Part shown: positions 1 to 12,265 of the stretch, piece by piece
Layout of the letters: each line of letters opens with the position of its first letter
Position numbering within the stretch: the first letter of the stretch is position 1
Assembly: GCA_950295325.1 (NCBI GenBank)
Contig: OX485809.1
Span: forward strand, 6,262,001-6,326,000
Direction of reading: 5' to 3'
Length of the DNA: 64,000 bases
DNA from: Polytrichum commune
Lineage: Eukaryota > Streptophyta > Polytrichopsida > Polytrichales > Polytrichaceae
Position numbers and translations under genes: made by a program
The notes under the pieces: generated by a model
The model's input: the letters and a program-made list of their open reading frames with translations, nothing else
Told to the model about the DNA's origin: nothing
Databases searched by the model: none

Positions 1-1297
1 CAGCTTTCTTTTTCAGCATCCTTAGTGAGGTTAGAGGTTAGAGCTGGGGGCAGAAATGTGAGGTTATTCTCTGATTTTTGGTGGCTTCCTAGGGTGGTTG
101 GATGGTCCTTAGTGAGGTTAGAAGTTAGAGCTAAGGGCACTGTCGGATCCGACAGACCCCTAGGGGCAGATATGGACACCTCGCTTTTGATTTTCGGGAG
201 GTTTAAGGTGAGAGCTGGGGCAGAAATGTGAGGTTATTCTCTGATTTTTGATGGCTTTCTAGGGTGGTTGGATGGTCCTTAGTGAGGTTAGAAGTTAGAG
301 CTAGGGGCACTGTCGGATCCGACAGACCCCTAGGGGCAGATATGGACACCTCGCTTTTGATTTTCGGGAGGTTCAAGGTGAGAGCTGGGGGCAGAAATGC
401 GAGGTTATTATCTGATTTTTGGTGGTTTCCTAGTGTGGCTGGGTAGTCTTTAGTGAGGTTAGAAGTTAGAGCTAGGGCACTGTTGGATCCGACAGACCCC
501 TAGGGGCAGATATGGGCATCTCGCTTTTGATTTTCGGGAGGTTAGAGGTGAGAGCTAGGGGCAGAAATGCGAGGTTATTATCTGATTTTTGATGGTTTTC
601 TAGGGTGGTTGGATGGTCCTTAGTGAGGTTAGAAGTTAGAGCTAGGGGCACTGTCGGATCCGACAGACCCCTAGGGACAGATACGAGCACCTCGATTTTG
701 ATTTTCAAGAGGGTGAAGGTGAGAGCTGGGGCAGAAATGTGAGGTTATTATCTGATTTTTGGTGGCAGCCTAGTGCGGTTGGATGGTCCTTAGTGAGGTT
801 AGAAGTTAGAGCTAGGGGCACTGTCGGATCCGATAGACCCCTAGGGGCAGATATGGGCACCTCGCTTTTGATTTTCGGGAGGGTCAAGGTGAGAGCTGCG
901 AGAAGAAATGTAAGGTTATTATCTGATTTTTGGTGGCAGCCTAGTGTGGTTGGATGGTCCTTAGTGAGGTTAGAAGTTAGAGCTAGGGGCACTGTCGGAT
1001 CCGACAGACCCTTAGGGACTGATATGAGCACCTCGGTTTTGATTTTCGTGAGGGTGAAGGTGAGAGCTGGGACAGAAATGTAAGGTTATTATCTGATTTT
1101 TGGTGGCAGCCTAGTGTGGCTGGATGGTCCTTAGTGAGGTTAGAAGTTAGAGCTAGGGGCACTGTCGGATCCGACAGACCCCTAGGGGCAGATATGGGCA
1201 CCTCGTTTTTTAATTTTCGGGAGGTTAGAGGTGAGAGCTGGGGGCAGAAATGTAAGGTTATTATCTGATTTTTGGTGGCTTCCTAGGGTGGCTAGAT
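1..1297. repeat. 170-bp satellite array with palindromic core
   Basis: Seven head-to-tail copies of a unit of 170-171 bp. Each unit carries a 16-bp palindrome, CTGTCGGATCCGACAG, at 140, 310, 480, 651, 821, 992 and 1162. The copies at 480 and 821 have single changes. Flanking words such as TTAGTGAGGTTAGAAGTTAG and CTGATTTTTGGTGG recur in each unit. The apparent open frames across this array simply follow the repeat. The array runs off the left edge of the window. Confidence 0.95.
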
Positions 1298-2200
1298 TGT
1301 CGCAACCCTTGCTAGTCCCCTTAAAAATCTTGCCAATTCGCATTTCTAGCATAGGTTACGAGTACTAACCCTTTGCATACCGCCAAGCTAATGGTTAGCT
1401 CTTCCTACCCCGGACCATATAGTTCATAGGAGGGGAACCAACCTTCCTACTTTGCTTTCGGGACTCACCCCTTAATCGGTAACCCATTCCTAAATGTGGA
1501 CTTCCATCGATGGAAGTCCAATCCCATGTTGATCATCGCGTTGCCGGAGCAACACTACAACAACCCGAACCATACTAGGCAACTATGGCCTCACAATGGG
1601 CCAAAGCCCAATGAGGCCGTGCCGTTCGGCCTCGGGTGGGTGAGGCCACACCACCTCAGCCATATAAGCCTCTAGGACTCTACGAGGGGCCCCTACCCCA
1701 CCGTCAACCAACCTCTTGTCTCTCTACCAAGAGTTGGGGCCAAGTAGACATTTTCCTTTAGCTGCTGGGCCTAGAAGCCCCCAACAGCTTCAGACCACCA
1801 TAACTTTCTTGTATGATTTTTTATTCCAACAACCAACCACTCCATCTTCATCTACGCTTCACGTAGATGCCGATGGACCCCTCACTTGACCCATTCATGC
1901 AAGTATTGACGACGTTATGCCTGTTTGAACCTTGGCAGTCCCAGGAATGACTCCCAGGCAATGCTCGACCAGGGCGCTGTCCCGCGACAGCGCCCCACTC
2001 AAATGGCCATAACTCCTAGCTCACACCTCCGATTGAGGTGTTCTTCAGCTTTCTAGAATCACCACGCCATGAGCTACGCATAGCTCATGGCCTTAGTCTT
2101 GTGCCTCCTAGTCTCCGAGGGTGAGCGGCGTCTGTAGGCTGCGAAGTCTGTGTGAGCGGAGCGGCGAAGTATGTGAGCGGCGAACCCATAACCCTTGCTT
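1298..2200. other. Non-satellite insert, possibly a solo LTR
   Basis: This block breaks the 170-bp satellite and has no convincing reading frame. It begins TGTCGCAACCC immediately after satellite sequence and has a TATA-like stretch (CATATAAGCC) near 1661, so a promoter-bearing LTR remnant is possible. I found no matching CA end or target-site duplication, so the class stays open. Confidence 0.3.
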
Positions 2201-2220
2201 CAAACCCACTAGGCATCCTT

Positions 2221-2300
2221 AAAGAAAGAAAAAGACGTAGGGGAAGGAGAAGGAGAAGGAGAGAAGGAGAAAGAGAAGGAGAAGGAGAAGGTGAAGGTGC
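2221..2300. repeat. Purine-rich (GGAGAA) microsatellite
   Basis: Imperfect GGAGAA/GGAGAAG repeats. They yield a spurious Arg/Glu-rich frame, which is not called as a gene. Confidence 0.85.
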
Positions 2301-2329
2301 GTTTCTTCTGCTTTCTTTTTCATCGTCCT

Positions 2330-3200
2330 TAGTAAGGTTAGAGGTGAGCGTTAGGGGCACTGTCGGATCCGACAAACCCCTACTCCTATTGGCAGATATG
2401 GGCACCTCGCTTTTGATTTTCGGGATGTTTAGGGTGAGAGCTGGGGGTGGAGGTTTAGGGTGGCTGGATGGTCCTTGTGAGGTTAGAGGTGAGAGCTAGG
2501 GGCACTGTCGGATCCGACAGTCCCCTTGGGGCAGAAATGTGCATCCGAATTTTTTATTTTTGTTGGACTTTTTGGTAGGCCAGATGCTCATTTGGACAGG
2601 TATTAGTTGGGGGTTAATGCACGTTAGTGAGGGTTTAGTCATGTTTAGATGCTCTTAGTGTGGTTCGAATTGATAGCTAGGGGGGGGATTTAGAGGTGCT
2701 CTATAATCTGTTTGGCCTTTAAGGGTTTGGGATGCTCTTAATGTGGTTCGATTTGATAGCTAGGAGGGGCACAAACTAGAGGTCAGATTATAGTGGAGAG
2801 AAACAGGGCAGATTTGCTAGCATATTATGTGAATTTTGGTAGATTATGTGGGTGGCCGAAAACTCCCAATGAGGCTAAGGTTAGAGGTAGGGGTCTGAAA
2901 TGTATTTGTTAGCACCTGAATATTTGTGGCTGGCTTTAGCTTGTGAGGTATGATATGGAAGCCTAGGGGCACTGTCGGATCCGACAGTCCCCTAGGGGCA
3001 GAAATGTGCACCCAAAATTTGATTTTTGTTGGACTTTTTGGTAGGCCAGATGCTCATTCGGGCAGGTATTTAGTGGGGGATTGTGCACGTTAGTGATGGT
3101 TTAGTCATGTTTAGATGCTCTTAGTGTGGTTCGAATTGATAGCTAGGGGGGGATTTAGAGGTCAGATTATATTTGAAAGAAACAGGGCATATTTGCTAGC
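2330..3200. repeat. Diverged continuation of the satellite with a 465-bp duplication
   Basis: Three more copies of the CTGTCGGATCCGACAG core lie at 2360 (imperfect), 2505 and 2972. The stretch 2505-2695 is repeated at about 2972-3160 (shared words GGCCAGATGCTCATT and TTAGATGCTCTTAGTGTGG), giving a longer period of about 465 bp. The remaining 3200-3428 is spacer with smaller repeats such as GGTGGCCGAAAGCTC. Confidence 0.8.
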
Positions 3201-3428
3201 ATATAATCTGATTTCGGGTAGATTTTGGGGGTAGCTGAAAGCTCACAAGAAGGCTAAGGTTAGAGGTAGGTGGATTTTGTGGGTGGCCGAAAGCTCCCAA
3301 TGAGGCTGAGGTGAGTTTGGTCGTATTATCATGTAAATATTGGGTGGCATTGTTCATCCTATTGGTTCTTATGTTGGCAAGTAATTGATTCTCACGAGAT
3401 TGTTGAGATGGTTGCGGATTGAGAGTCA

Positions 3429-6400
3429 TTGGATGTTGGGGTTCGCATTGGCGCTGGGTCATCCCTTAGTGTAGAGGAGCATATGGAGCAAGGGTCTCCG
3501 TTGTCATGTGCTGAACCTACTGGGCTTACACCTGGTAGTGGCGAACCGCAGACACCCGGGATGACACTCACCGGCTCACCACCAGAATCGGATGTGGGTG
3601 TTCGTGTAATGGAGTATCGGATTCGCCACAATTTAAAAAAAGATAGTTTTTCAGTTGTTGAGGGCATGAGGATACAACCGGTCGAAAAGTCCTCTATGAG
3701 AATCCCCCTCTGCAGGTTGATTCACATGCCATTGGTTCGGCCAACTCTCCGCAACGACGTTACAAAGCTCATGGCAGCATTTCAATTTGGATACCGAGCT
3801 GGGTCTGCCACTTTTTATGTGTCTACTGCAAATGAGAGTGGAGAGAATCGATTCATTTTTGCCAAAGACAAGTATGAATGGGGAGAGCTATGGAATGCAG
3901 AAAATGATAAGTTTGAATCTTTTTTGCGCTCGGATAAGGACTTGATGAGCCTTAGTGGATGCATGTTATTTGTGTATGATGGTAACCACCGCTTGCTAGC
4001 GTGGAAGGAGTGTATTGAAACAGATCACAAGGACAATACACTTTGGTACGAGAAGCATGGTTGCCCAGAATGTGTCATCCTCGACACAACGGGTGGGCGT
4101 GGAGACGTCCTTAATACAATGCACGACATAAACAAGTAAGTTTGTTATTTTTTTGAACATTTTTTCCTTCATTTTTTTATTTTCATCTAATGCCATTTAT
4201 CTCAACCGCAACAGGGCTAACTAGACTGCGCACGTTAAGACTATCCTTGTTCACACTCTACACCGCATCCAAAAATACAGTTCGTATGATCTTAGCTACT
4301 ACCAGCCATTGTTGACCGAGGAGCAATTCCAAGCGTGCAAGAGCAGAGGCCCCAAGAGCCCTTGGTACCCGCTGACCCAGGATCTTATGGTGTCCTTCAT
4401 TTTCGATGTAAGTCACTCCAAATTCATCAAGCTCCTACTTCACATTCATTACTTTTAGTCATGGTGTAACAATTTAGAATACATGTCCAGTAAGAGATAG
4501 CCGATGCGGTAGATGAGGCGGCCCAAATCTTCAAGGAGGAAGTGCCTCTAGATGAGCAGTCAGGGAAGGGGTTGAGTGATGTATTGGACGCTGTAATTAA
4601 GAAGACGTCTGAGGAACTTGGGCACAAGTTCAACAAACAACAGTCGATCGCAAACCCTGCCCTTGGAAAACAGTTCCTAGATGAGGTAATTTCTTTGTCA
4701 TCCAATTTGGAATTATGCTTTTCGTATTGCTTGCATTCTTTGCAGCATTTTTCAGTAAACATTCTAAAATTACTTGGCCTTCTATTTTGATTGCATTTAT
4801 TTCAGATTACTAGGCATTATAGCGCCCACCATTCTCAAAAGATTGAGATGACATTGGAGAAATTGCAACTCATTGCCACTGCCGCTGTCGAGCCAGAGTA
4901 TAAAGTCCGTTGGCTTAAGTGGTGGAACAGTGGAAGTTTCAATCGTGAAGCTTCCGGTTTCCCAAAAGTCCTGCAAGCGAGGACAACTTGAAATCTTGGC
5001 TCAATAAATCAGCGTTCTGGGCAGGGGTACGTCTATCCTATTTTCTTTGCTTACCTTTCAATTCTTCATTTTGTGCCAATTCTCATGTTCGCCTTGAATT
5101 CCTTCACAGCTAGAGGATGCTGCGGTCAAGGAGTTACCGGATATACTAAGTGCATTGGGTGGGCTTGACGGAGACGTGGAAGTTGATTCGTTGCCGGATT
5201 ACTTGGAGAAGTGGCGAATTTGCCTTTGGGATAAGGCGTTCATTGGTCACTTCTCAGGGTCAGATATCTATGGAAAGGGGACGTGGTGGAAGGATGTCAA
5301 AGGCGCTGACAACATTGTCAAGCGCTTAATTTTCCGGTAAGTTAGTTGGGCCATCTTTTGTTCTCATTTATATCAAACTAGTTGTTTTCTAAGTTGCTTA
5401 TTGGCCTCACTCCTTGGTTGTGAAGGTACATCAAGCACGAGCTTTTCAAGAAGAAGGCTTTGAAGAAGCTTCCTCCATTTCTGGATGCATGGTCGGATTC
5501 CTCTTCGCCCACCTTCATTTTTTCCCCGGCTCAAAAGCGCAACTTCTCCCTCCCGCATCTCCGCGAGTGTTGCTGGTACTTGGAGTGTAAGAGGACGTGG
5601 CAACCGGATGAGGAGGCGGCCTTGAAGATTCGGCTCTCCGATGGAGAGCCACCTTCTCAAAGCGATGAGGTTGTTCTTCTAGAGAGTCAGCTTCCGGAGG
5701 CGGATGAGGTTGTTGCGACTCTCGATGAGCCCAACACTCAGAAGTCCAAGAGGAGGAAGCGTGCGACTCAAGACGAGTCTTCACTAAAGAAGCGCGCGAG
5801 GAAGCTGAAGACTGTGGAGGATGATCCCCCTGCTTCACCTGAGGCGGCAGTTGCATCCACTGCAACTCTTAGTCAAGTTCCTACTCTTTCCAGGCCGCCT
5901 CCTCCGCCCGTTCTTTCATCTGCTAGGCGTCCTCCAGTTGTTTCAGATGCATCTTGAATGCCTCTATTCTTCATCAACGTCGTCATTTTCAGGATGTTTC
6001 CAACTTCATTCTTTCTCTTCCACCCTCCTATCCGCGGAGAGCTCTAGGCGTTGCGAGGTCAGATGTGGGCATGGCTGATCTTGTCATTGCTGACCTCCCG
6101 GAGAACCTGCCGGTACCCAATGTCTCCGATCCTTCCTATAGTGTGCCTTCCTAGAATGCATTGGATTCCAATTTTATTGGTGAACTCTTCGATTTCGCGG
6201 ACGAGATCCTGCATGACGATGGAGCTCTCCTCCTCTTTCATCCAGATGACAATGGTGATTTCAGGGAGAGCATTGAAGACCACTTCGCTGCTTTTGGGTT
6301 CACGATCTTCATGGAGTGGCTGGGAGTCAACCGTCTTCGCCTACATTCAGCTAAGCATAAGGACAAGACCACCAACCTCTTCCAAGTTGTACTACTTGTT

Positions 6401-7335
6401 CGTGCCACCAAAACAATTGGATCTGACCTTGATAAGCGGCCCCGGCACTCGTCATTTCGCCTTCGCGATGCCAATGAGCTCAAGGCTCTTGGCATTGAGC
6501 TCGACATGGATGATGCGATTATGAATTATACCGCAACTCCTCTCATGGACGGCTCCAAAGCTTGGCGTGGTCCCCGGGAGAAAGATATTTCTTTCATGTC
6601 CTCCTTGATCATGGCCACTACGGACATTGGACAGGTTGTGGTGGACGTTAATGCAGGCGTTGGTATGTCCTAATTCACTTGCCAACATATCCTAGTTTTC
6701 AATTTCTAAGTTTGTTTTTTTTTCCTTTGCTAACCTTTCCTCCGCAACAGGGACTTCTATCCATGCATGCAAGCAGCTTGGGCGCCATATCGTTGCTCTT
6801 GAGGAGGACGAGGACACCTTCAACCGTGTCCTTAAGCCACTTAAGAGTGTTCAGCCTACGGTGAAGGCTCCATCCATTGTTGTTGCTTCCACGCAGGCTT
6901 CACAAGGCACGCAGAAGAGGCCGCCGGCCTTGAAGCGATCGAGGCCAGAGCCCTCGCAGTAAGTGAGTATGATGACCTTCTTCGCTTATTTTCTTTGTCC
7001 ATTCAGCTTTTACACTTTCCATCCTCTTTCTTACATTTATCGTGTTTTTTTTCAGACTTGGCGTTGGAGCGGATGTGTTGGGTACTCCCACCATGGGATT
7101 CACATTGCCTATCTATGCCCATGATATGGCGATGGTACTAGCGGCACAACCTTCTCCTACCGAAGCTAGTTCCCCGTCTCCACGTTATGACCCCCGTGCC
7201 TTAGACTTCTTCGAGCATTCTGCGGAGGTGGATAATGAGTGCCATAGCTTAGATTCCACTTCAGATGAGGGCGGCCATAAGGGTAGTATCTTTGGAAGTA
7301 GGGAATCTAGTAGTGACGACCTCATGGTTGATTAA
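3429..7335 (+). pseudogene. Locus A: ParB-like / DNA methyltransferase-like fusion gene, decayed
   Basis: Nine exons fit GT/AG rules and phase: about 3429-4135, 4215-4407, 4491-4685, 4806-5026, 5110-5336, 5426 to about 5957, 5993-6662, 6751-6958 and 7056-7335 (TAA). The start is uncertain; the first in-frame ATG is at 3483. Exon 1 encodes a ParB/sulfiredoxin-like module with IPLCRLIHMPLVRP and the motif VYDGNHRLLAW (near 3973), then a VILD strand and an NTMHDIN helix. The end of the protein resembles a permuted beta-class DNA methyltransferase: ADLPENL (motif IV position, near 6085), GALLLFHPDD, and after an intron DVNAGVGTSI...GRHIVALEED (motif I). A proline-rich, Lys/Arg-rich linker (exon 6) and an acidic Ser-rich tail complete it. 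Lesions: TAG at 4222-4224, TAA at 4491-4493, a 1-bp deletion near 4960-4980 (exon 4 is 221 nt against 219 in locus B and needs +1), and TAG at 6152-6154 where locus B has Trp. The exon 6 to 7 junction is unclear. Methylation activity is not implied. Confidence 0.7.
3960..4010 (+). other. ParB/Srx-type DGNHR motif in locus A
   Basis: The translated motif FVYDGNHRLLAWK matches the hallmark [D/E]G[N/H/Q][H/R]R loop of ParB N-terminal/sulfiredoxin-fold domains. In bacterial ParB proteins this region is part of the nucleotide-binding pocket. Locus B has FVWEGNHRLTAW at the same exon position. Confidence 0.7.
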
Positions 7336-7712
7336 TTTTGGGTTTGATTGATTTGTTGGTTTGATTTATCGGTATTTGGATTTATAAAGTGTTGTGTGGA
7401 TTTCAATATTCCAATTATCTCATTGAATGCATCTTTTCGTTGTTCTCAAATCACGCTTCACTTGGTGGTCGTCATACTCCAAAGAGAATTTAGTCCACCA
7501 TCTTCTCACAATCTTAACCGCTAGTCACAAAACAATGTAGCATCCACCCACTCCAATAAAAAGTTGTTACCTCACACACCTCCTCCTTGTTTCCTTGAAT
7601 CATAAGTATTCAATAATACTTGTTGCACACCACCCAACACACTCCAATTCATACTACCCGCATTGCATTCTTCATTTTTGTTCACCATCTATAATGTTCG
7701 CCCTCAAATGTT

Positions 7713-8107
7713 CACCCTCTATAAATGTTAACCCTCGGGAGTGGATCGAACTTTACATGTATAAAGGTGTTAACATTTAACAATTATAAAATTACTTCTT
7801 TGAGCAATATACAAATCTTAACATGTCCTAACTATACGCAATTGTGAAGAGTAATTGTGAGAGAATATCATACACAAAATTGCAAACCCAATCAAAACTT
7901 TATTCAATATCAAGTTTACAAATCATGGGTGAATTATGAATGTATTTCAGTCGTTAACATTTATAGAGTCAAATTTACAAAGAAGGGAACACCGTTTTGT
8001 TAACAATTAACAGGTTTAACATTTATAGTGTGCAATATGTAGGGAGTAGAATAAAGTGAACGTTTGGAAATGGTTAACACTTATAGGTGTAACAGTAATA
8101 GAGGGTG
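7713..8107. mobile_element. Candidate MITE with CACCCTCTAT terminal inverted repeats
   Basis: The left end CACCCTCTATAAATGTTAAC is mirrored by the right end, whose reverse complement starts CACCCTCTATTACTGTTA. Most of about 20 terminal bases match. The 395-bp AT-rich interior has no reading frame. A degenerate copy of the left end sits just upstream (7683-7710). I could not define a target-site duplication, so boundaries are approximate. Confidence 0.45.
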
Positions 8108-8747
8108 GACTGTATGTGGAGAATTTTTTTCGCCAACCTCCTTCGTGTCACGTTCAAATAGTAAATATTATTTAATTTACCGTAATATAAAATATAGTAC
8201 ACCATTTTGGTAATTATAATTGTGACGTCATAGTGATGTAAGCCCTAATTTTGTATTTTATTTTAATATTTCTATGTTTCAAAAATCTATTAACTTTATG
8301 AATAGGGAAATGTTACTTTATTTCCACGGTAATAGAGTCCATAACTCTCCAAAGTTTCTAAAAATAGTTCAACATTTTTCCCTCAATCCCGCGGTTATAG
8401 GTGCAATTTATCTCTCATTTCATGTCTCAAATTGAGTTCTCTGCTCTTTGGTCTTCGCTCTCCGCTTTCCGCTCGCATACTAACTTTCCCCGACCACAAC
8501 AACATGGTCTAATGTTTGGGTCATCCTACCTAAACCATCTTGATATGAGTTCTTAATTGGGTTCTTGATATGAACGCCCACTTCAAAGTATTTGCATCTT
8601 ACAACATTCTCCAATATTTGTGTGATTTTATCCATGTTCTTCTACTTGAAACTGTCTCAAAATGAACAAAAAGTCCCAAATTAACGAATATAGTGATATT
8701 TATAGTTATGAAACCATTTAAGACAAGACCATAGTCTGGATTTAAAC

Positions 8748-8860
8748 ACGTGGTCAAAATGAATGTGGTCAAAACAGGTGACGAAGGGAATGTGGTCAAA
8801 ACATGTGACCAAGGGAATGTGATCAAAACACGTTTCCAATGTGGTCAAAACACGTTAGTT
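8748..8860. repeat. Short tandem repeat around GTGGTCAAAAC
   Basis: Four to five imperfect copies of a unit of about 20-28 bp built on GTGGTCAAAACATGTGACCA. They are followed by two copies of ACTATAGTGC (8872 and 8914). Confidence 0.75.
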
Positions 8861-9400
8861 TATGTGGTAAACTATAGTGCCCACATTCCCTTGGTCACTT
8901 TGGTTAGCCTGGTTACTATAGTGCACCCCGAAAGGGGTTAGTAGTCCTGCAGCACTGAGATTAATGTCCAGTGGACATAATACCAAGGGTGGGTTGAACA
9001 TGCATTTCAATCATGCGGATCCCACTAAGGTCAACGTTTCTTCTCTCTAAACATGCCACAACAAAATGAAAGTAAGACTTTATAACTCTCTTATTATAAA
9101 ATCCTAGTTGCTACCTGGGATCCACCAAACTTTCAAGCTCGAGCTCATTTTAAGCTCTTGTGTAAGGCATAATGAACAGAGAAAACCACTACTACACTGA
9201 TCATTCCAATTAGTGCATGTTACTATTCAGAGTTACTTAGTGCTATAACTATTTAATGAGAATCTAATATTTTATCAAGCCAAGTCATTTATGCTCTACC
9301 TATAATGTTTGAACAATATGTTCAACTTTCTTTATTAAAAATTGAACTCTTGAGTGAGATGTTATTGTACAATGTAACTTTGAATAATAGCATGCACTAT

Positions 9401-9798
9401 AGTAGAGGCGCCTATTCCCGATCAACACCCCAACGACAATCTATAGGGTACCCGAATTTCGATCAAGCTAGAACAAATTCTGATCAAGCTAGGATTGAAT
9501 TTTGATAAAGCCGGAACCAATAATGCCATGACACGTATCCTAGTTTTGAGTGCTAAGGTGAGGAGGAATGAATGGTCAAAATGAGCAATTATGGGACACT
9601 TTAAACATTGGTAATAAGTTTAGGCAAACTTTTGGCTGCAAAATTTCACAGTAATTGGAAACCTAAGGTATAAAATTACCGAAACATTTACAATTCTCTT
9701 GATTTCTATCTTCCTACATGGGAAAAATTAGCACCCCCTTATAGTTCTCCGGATTTGTCACAAAATCTCTTAAGTGATCAGTTATGAGCGCCTCTACT
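9401..9798. mobile_element. Candidate MITE with AGTAGAGGCGC terminal inverted repeats
   Basis: The left end AGTAGAGGCGC (9401-9411) is matched exactly by GCGCCTCTACT at 9788-9798. Partial inner symmetry follows (CCCGATCA against TGATCA). The interior of about 376 bp between them is AT-rich and non-coding. Flanks are CTAT and CTAA, so no clean target-site duplication is visible. Confidence 0.5.
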
Positions 9799-11699
9799 CT
9801 AATTGGGATAGTTAGTAACACTATATTCGTTAATCAGAGACTTTTGAAAGTCTCAAAATAAAATATGCCCATAGTTTGGGATGCCAATATTGTGGGCATA
9901 CAGAATATTGGGAACATCAAGAACATGACGATTTAAAAATTCGCACGTAAAGCATATTCTTATTACTAAAAATAGAGAATTTCAATTAAAATGAAAACAT
10001 GAGTTCCATGTGGAAAATAACAATCGACTCTAAAAAATAAATGGTTTATGTCAATATAGAGTTTGGGGTGCGCATCCCATAAGTAAGGCTCTTATGAATT
10101 TGGGTTGCACATCCCAAACGTATACCACAATGGAATGTGACAAGTCCACTAAGTCTATTAAAAACCAAGTCTACTAAGCGTCCATGTTTTTCGCCATTGA
10201 CTCCCACCTATGTTATGTTTAGGGATCTCCATCTTCCACTTCATATCCATTCTCGGCGTCATTTTCTGCCGCTGCAATACGTACCAAGTTGTCTTTGGCA
10301 AAATCTATATGTTTTTGGGGGATGGTCATTGTTTCAATTTTGGAACCTTTACGCGGCTTCCAAGCACAGAGTATAGTATTCGTGTTTATCCAAACCAGTG
10401 TGTACGCTGAGTCCATTGTCCACTTAAAATTCTTTTTGGTGTCCCAACCTAAATAAGTGTGTAGCACGTTTTGGTCTTTAGTGCTTGGACGACAATATTC
10501 CACCTCAATTTGACGAAAATTGGGGCTAGTTCGAACAAAATTGGGTGAAGACAATGCTTTCACCAACCAAATTGGCTTGGGATGTTCCTCATCCCCTGCT
10601 CGTACAAGGACCAAATAACCTTTATGGCAATCAACACCTACACGAAACGACGGTGCTGGTCGATTACGGGCAGGGCCAACGTAATGCTCGTCCATTGCGA
10701 ACTCTTCACGAACGTCTCCATTGCTAAAAAACATGGTGTCGGACTCGACAACCGTTAAACGACTTTGTGGCCAAAATCCTTGTGTTAAAGTTGTACGGGT
10801 GTCGCCACCAACTGTCATTAGGGCCGAGCGAATGCGATCCCAATACGCAATTAAAGGTTCATGAGTATCTCTAACACGTCTAGTGATGTCCTCCTCACAC
10901 AACTCTTTCCAATATTCAATGAATCCGGATATGCCTTTGATAATTTCCGGCCCATTCCTCATGGGGTCGGGTTTGCAAGGCTTTGGATCTCCATCCGGAA
11001 GCAAATATTTGCCATCATTGTCTTGACGCCATACGAGTATACCATCATCCAGGCCCCAATTAGGAGATGTGCACAAAAGCTTGAATTGCATGGCCGGGAG
11101 ACCATCGTTCCTTATATAGAATCGGAATTGTTGTGCTTTGGTATGCCCCACCAAACGATCCCCTCCCTTCAACATGTATGACTTGATGAAGGCCTGTGAG
11201 GCCAAACCCACCACCCTTAAGCGTCCTAGTCCGGATGATGGGTTTGTGAATCACATGTGTAGTATCAAATGTCAATGATATAATACGTATCCTTCATCTC
11301 AGTGAACCTTCTAGTTCTAAAGTTCATGATGTTTTATTAATACATGTTTCCTGAACAAATGAGGCCTTAGCCTTCTCCAAAGTCCATCCCTCGGCTTTGG
11401 CCACGCATCCTCGTAAAGACATCCCCCTAACACCATTAATCTTTACTTCCTTTGCCTTGCCATTGCTAGGATCAACCACCTTCCCCATTCTTGAACAAGT
11501 AACTTATTTTGACCAATAAGATGTAAGTGTTTAAAAACACTGTCCTTGATGATCCACCCCAAATCACATTCACTAGCAAGCCACGCCTCTCGCTAACTAG
11601 CCTAATAAACCTAACACTTACCTACGTGCTAGAATAATTCTAAGATGCATGATTTAACCTATGCTTAGTTTTAAGCCCTTAAGCTGCCCCAGTAGCCTA

Positions 11700-12110
11700 A
11701 TTCGGTTCGTCCCAACTGCGTAGTAGCCCTCCTTCAGTTCGTCCAGCTGCTTAGTAGCCCTCCTTCAGTTCGGCCCAGCTGCTTAGTAGCACTAACCAGT
11801 CGCCTCGGCTGCTCCAGCAGCCTGGTTCAGTTGTCCAGCTGCTTAGTAACACTAACCAGTCGCCTCGGCTGCTCCAGCAGCCTGGTTCAGTTGTCCAGCT
11901 GCTTAGTAGCACTAACCAGTCGCCTCGGCTGCTCCAGCATCCTGGTTCAGTTGTCCAGCTGCTTAGTAGCACTAACCAGTCGCCTGGTTCAGTTGTCCAG
12001 CTGCTTAGTAACACTAACCAGTCGCCTGGTTCAGTTGTCCAGCTGCTTAGTAGCACTAACCCAGTCGCCTCCGCTGCTCAGTAGCCCTCCTTCAGTTCGG
12101 ACCAGCTATG
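11700..12110. repeat. 60-bp tandem repeat
   Basis: The unit contains CAGCTGCTTAGTAGCACTAA and CCAGTCGCCTCGGCTGCTCC. It recurs at 60-bp spacing (11777, 11837, 11897, 11957) and then at 41-bp spacing after loss of a 19-bp piece (11998, 12039). It lies inside the 1612-bp insertion and creates false repetitive frames on both strands. Confidence 0.9.
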
Positions 12111-12265
12111 GTTGAACAAAAATTTAAGCAATCCTACAACCATTCTAAACTCCTAGTAGTTAATCTAATATTCCCCTAATCTATTAACTAATACTTAATC
12201 TATCCTACTAATTTCCTCAAGTTAACCCCCAATCACACGTGTCTATCTAGTAATTCTAAGGGGTC

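Larger units (their letters stand above)
7336..10218. other. AT-rich spacer between loci A and D
   Basis: No supportable gene. It holds the two MITE candidates and the short tandem repeat listed separately, plus scattered AT-rich sequence. A 33-bp stretch at about 8658-8690 (AAAAAGTCCCAAATTA...) recurs in similar form at about 42172-42204, which indicates a dispersed repeat. A small foldback (TTTGGG...CCCAAA) lies at 10061-10122. Confidence 0.6.

Noticed and set aside
2152-2499. Arg/Glu-rich open frame
   Set aside because: Caused by a purine microsatellite and satellite sequence.
11751-12115. Open frames with repeated LVLLSSWTTEPG or SSCLVALTSRL peptides
   Set aside because: They follow the 60-bp tandem repeat in multiple frames on both strands.
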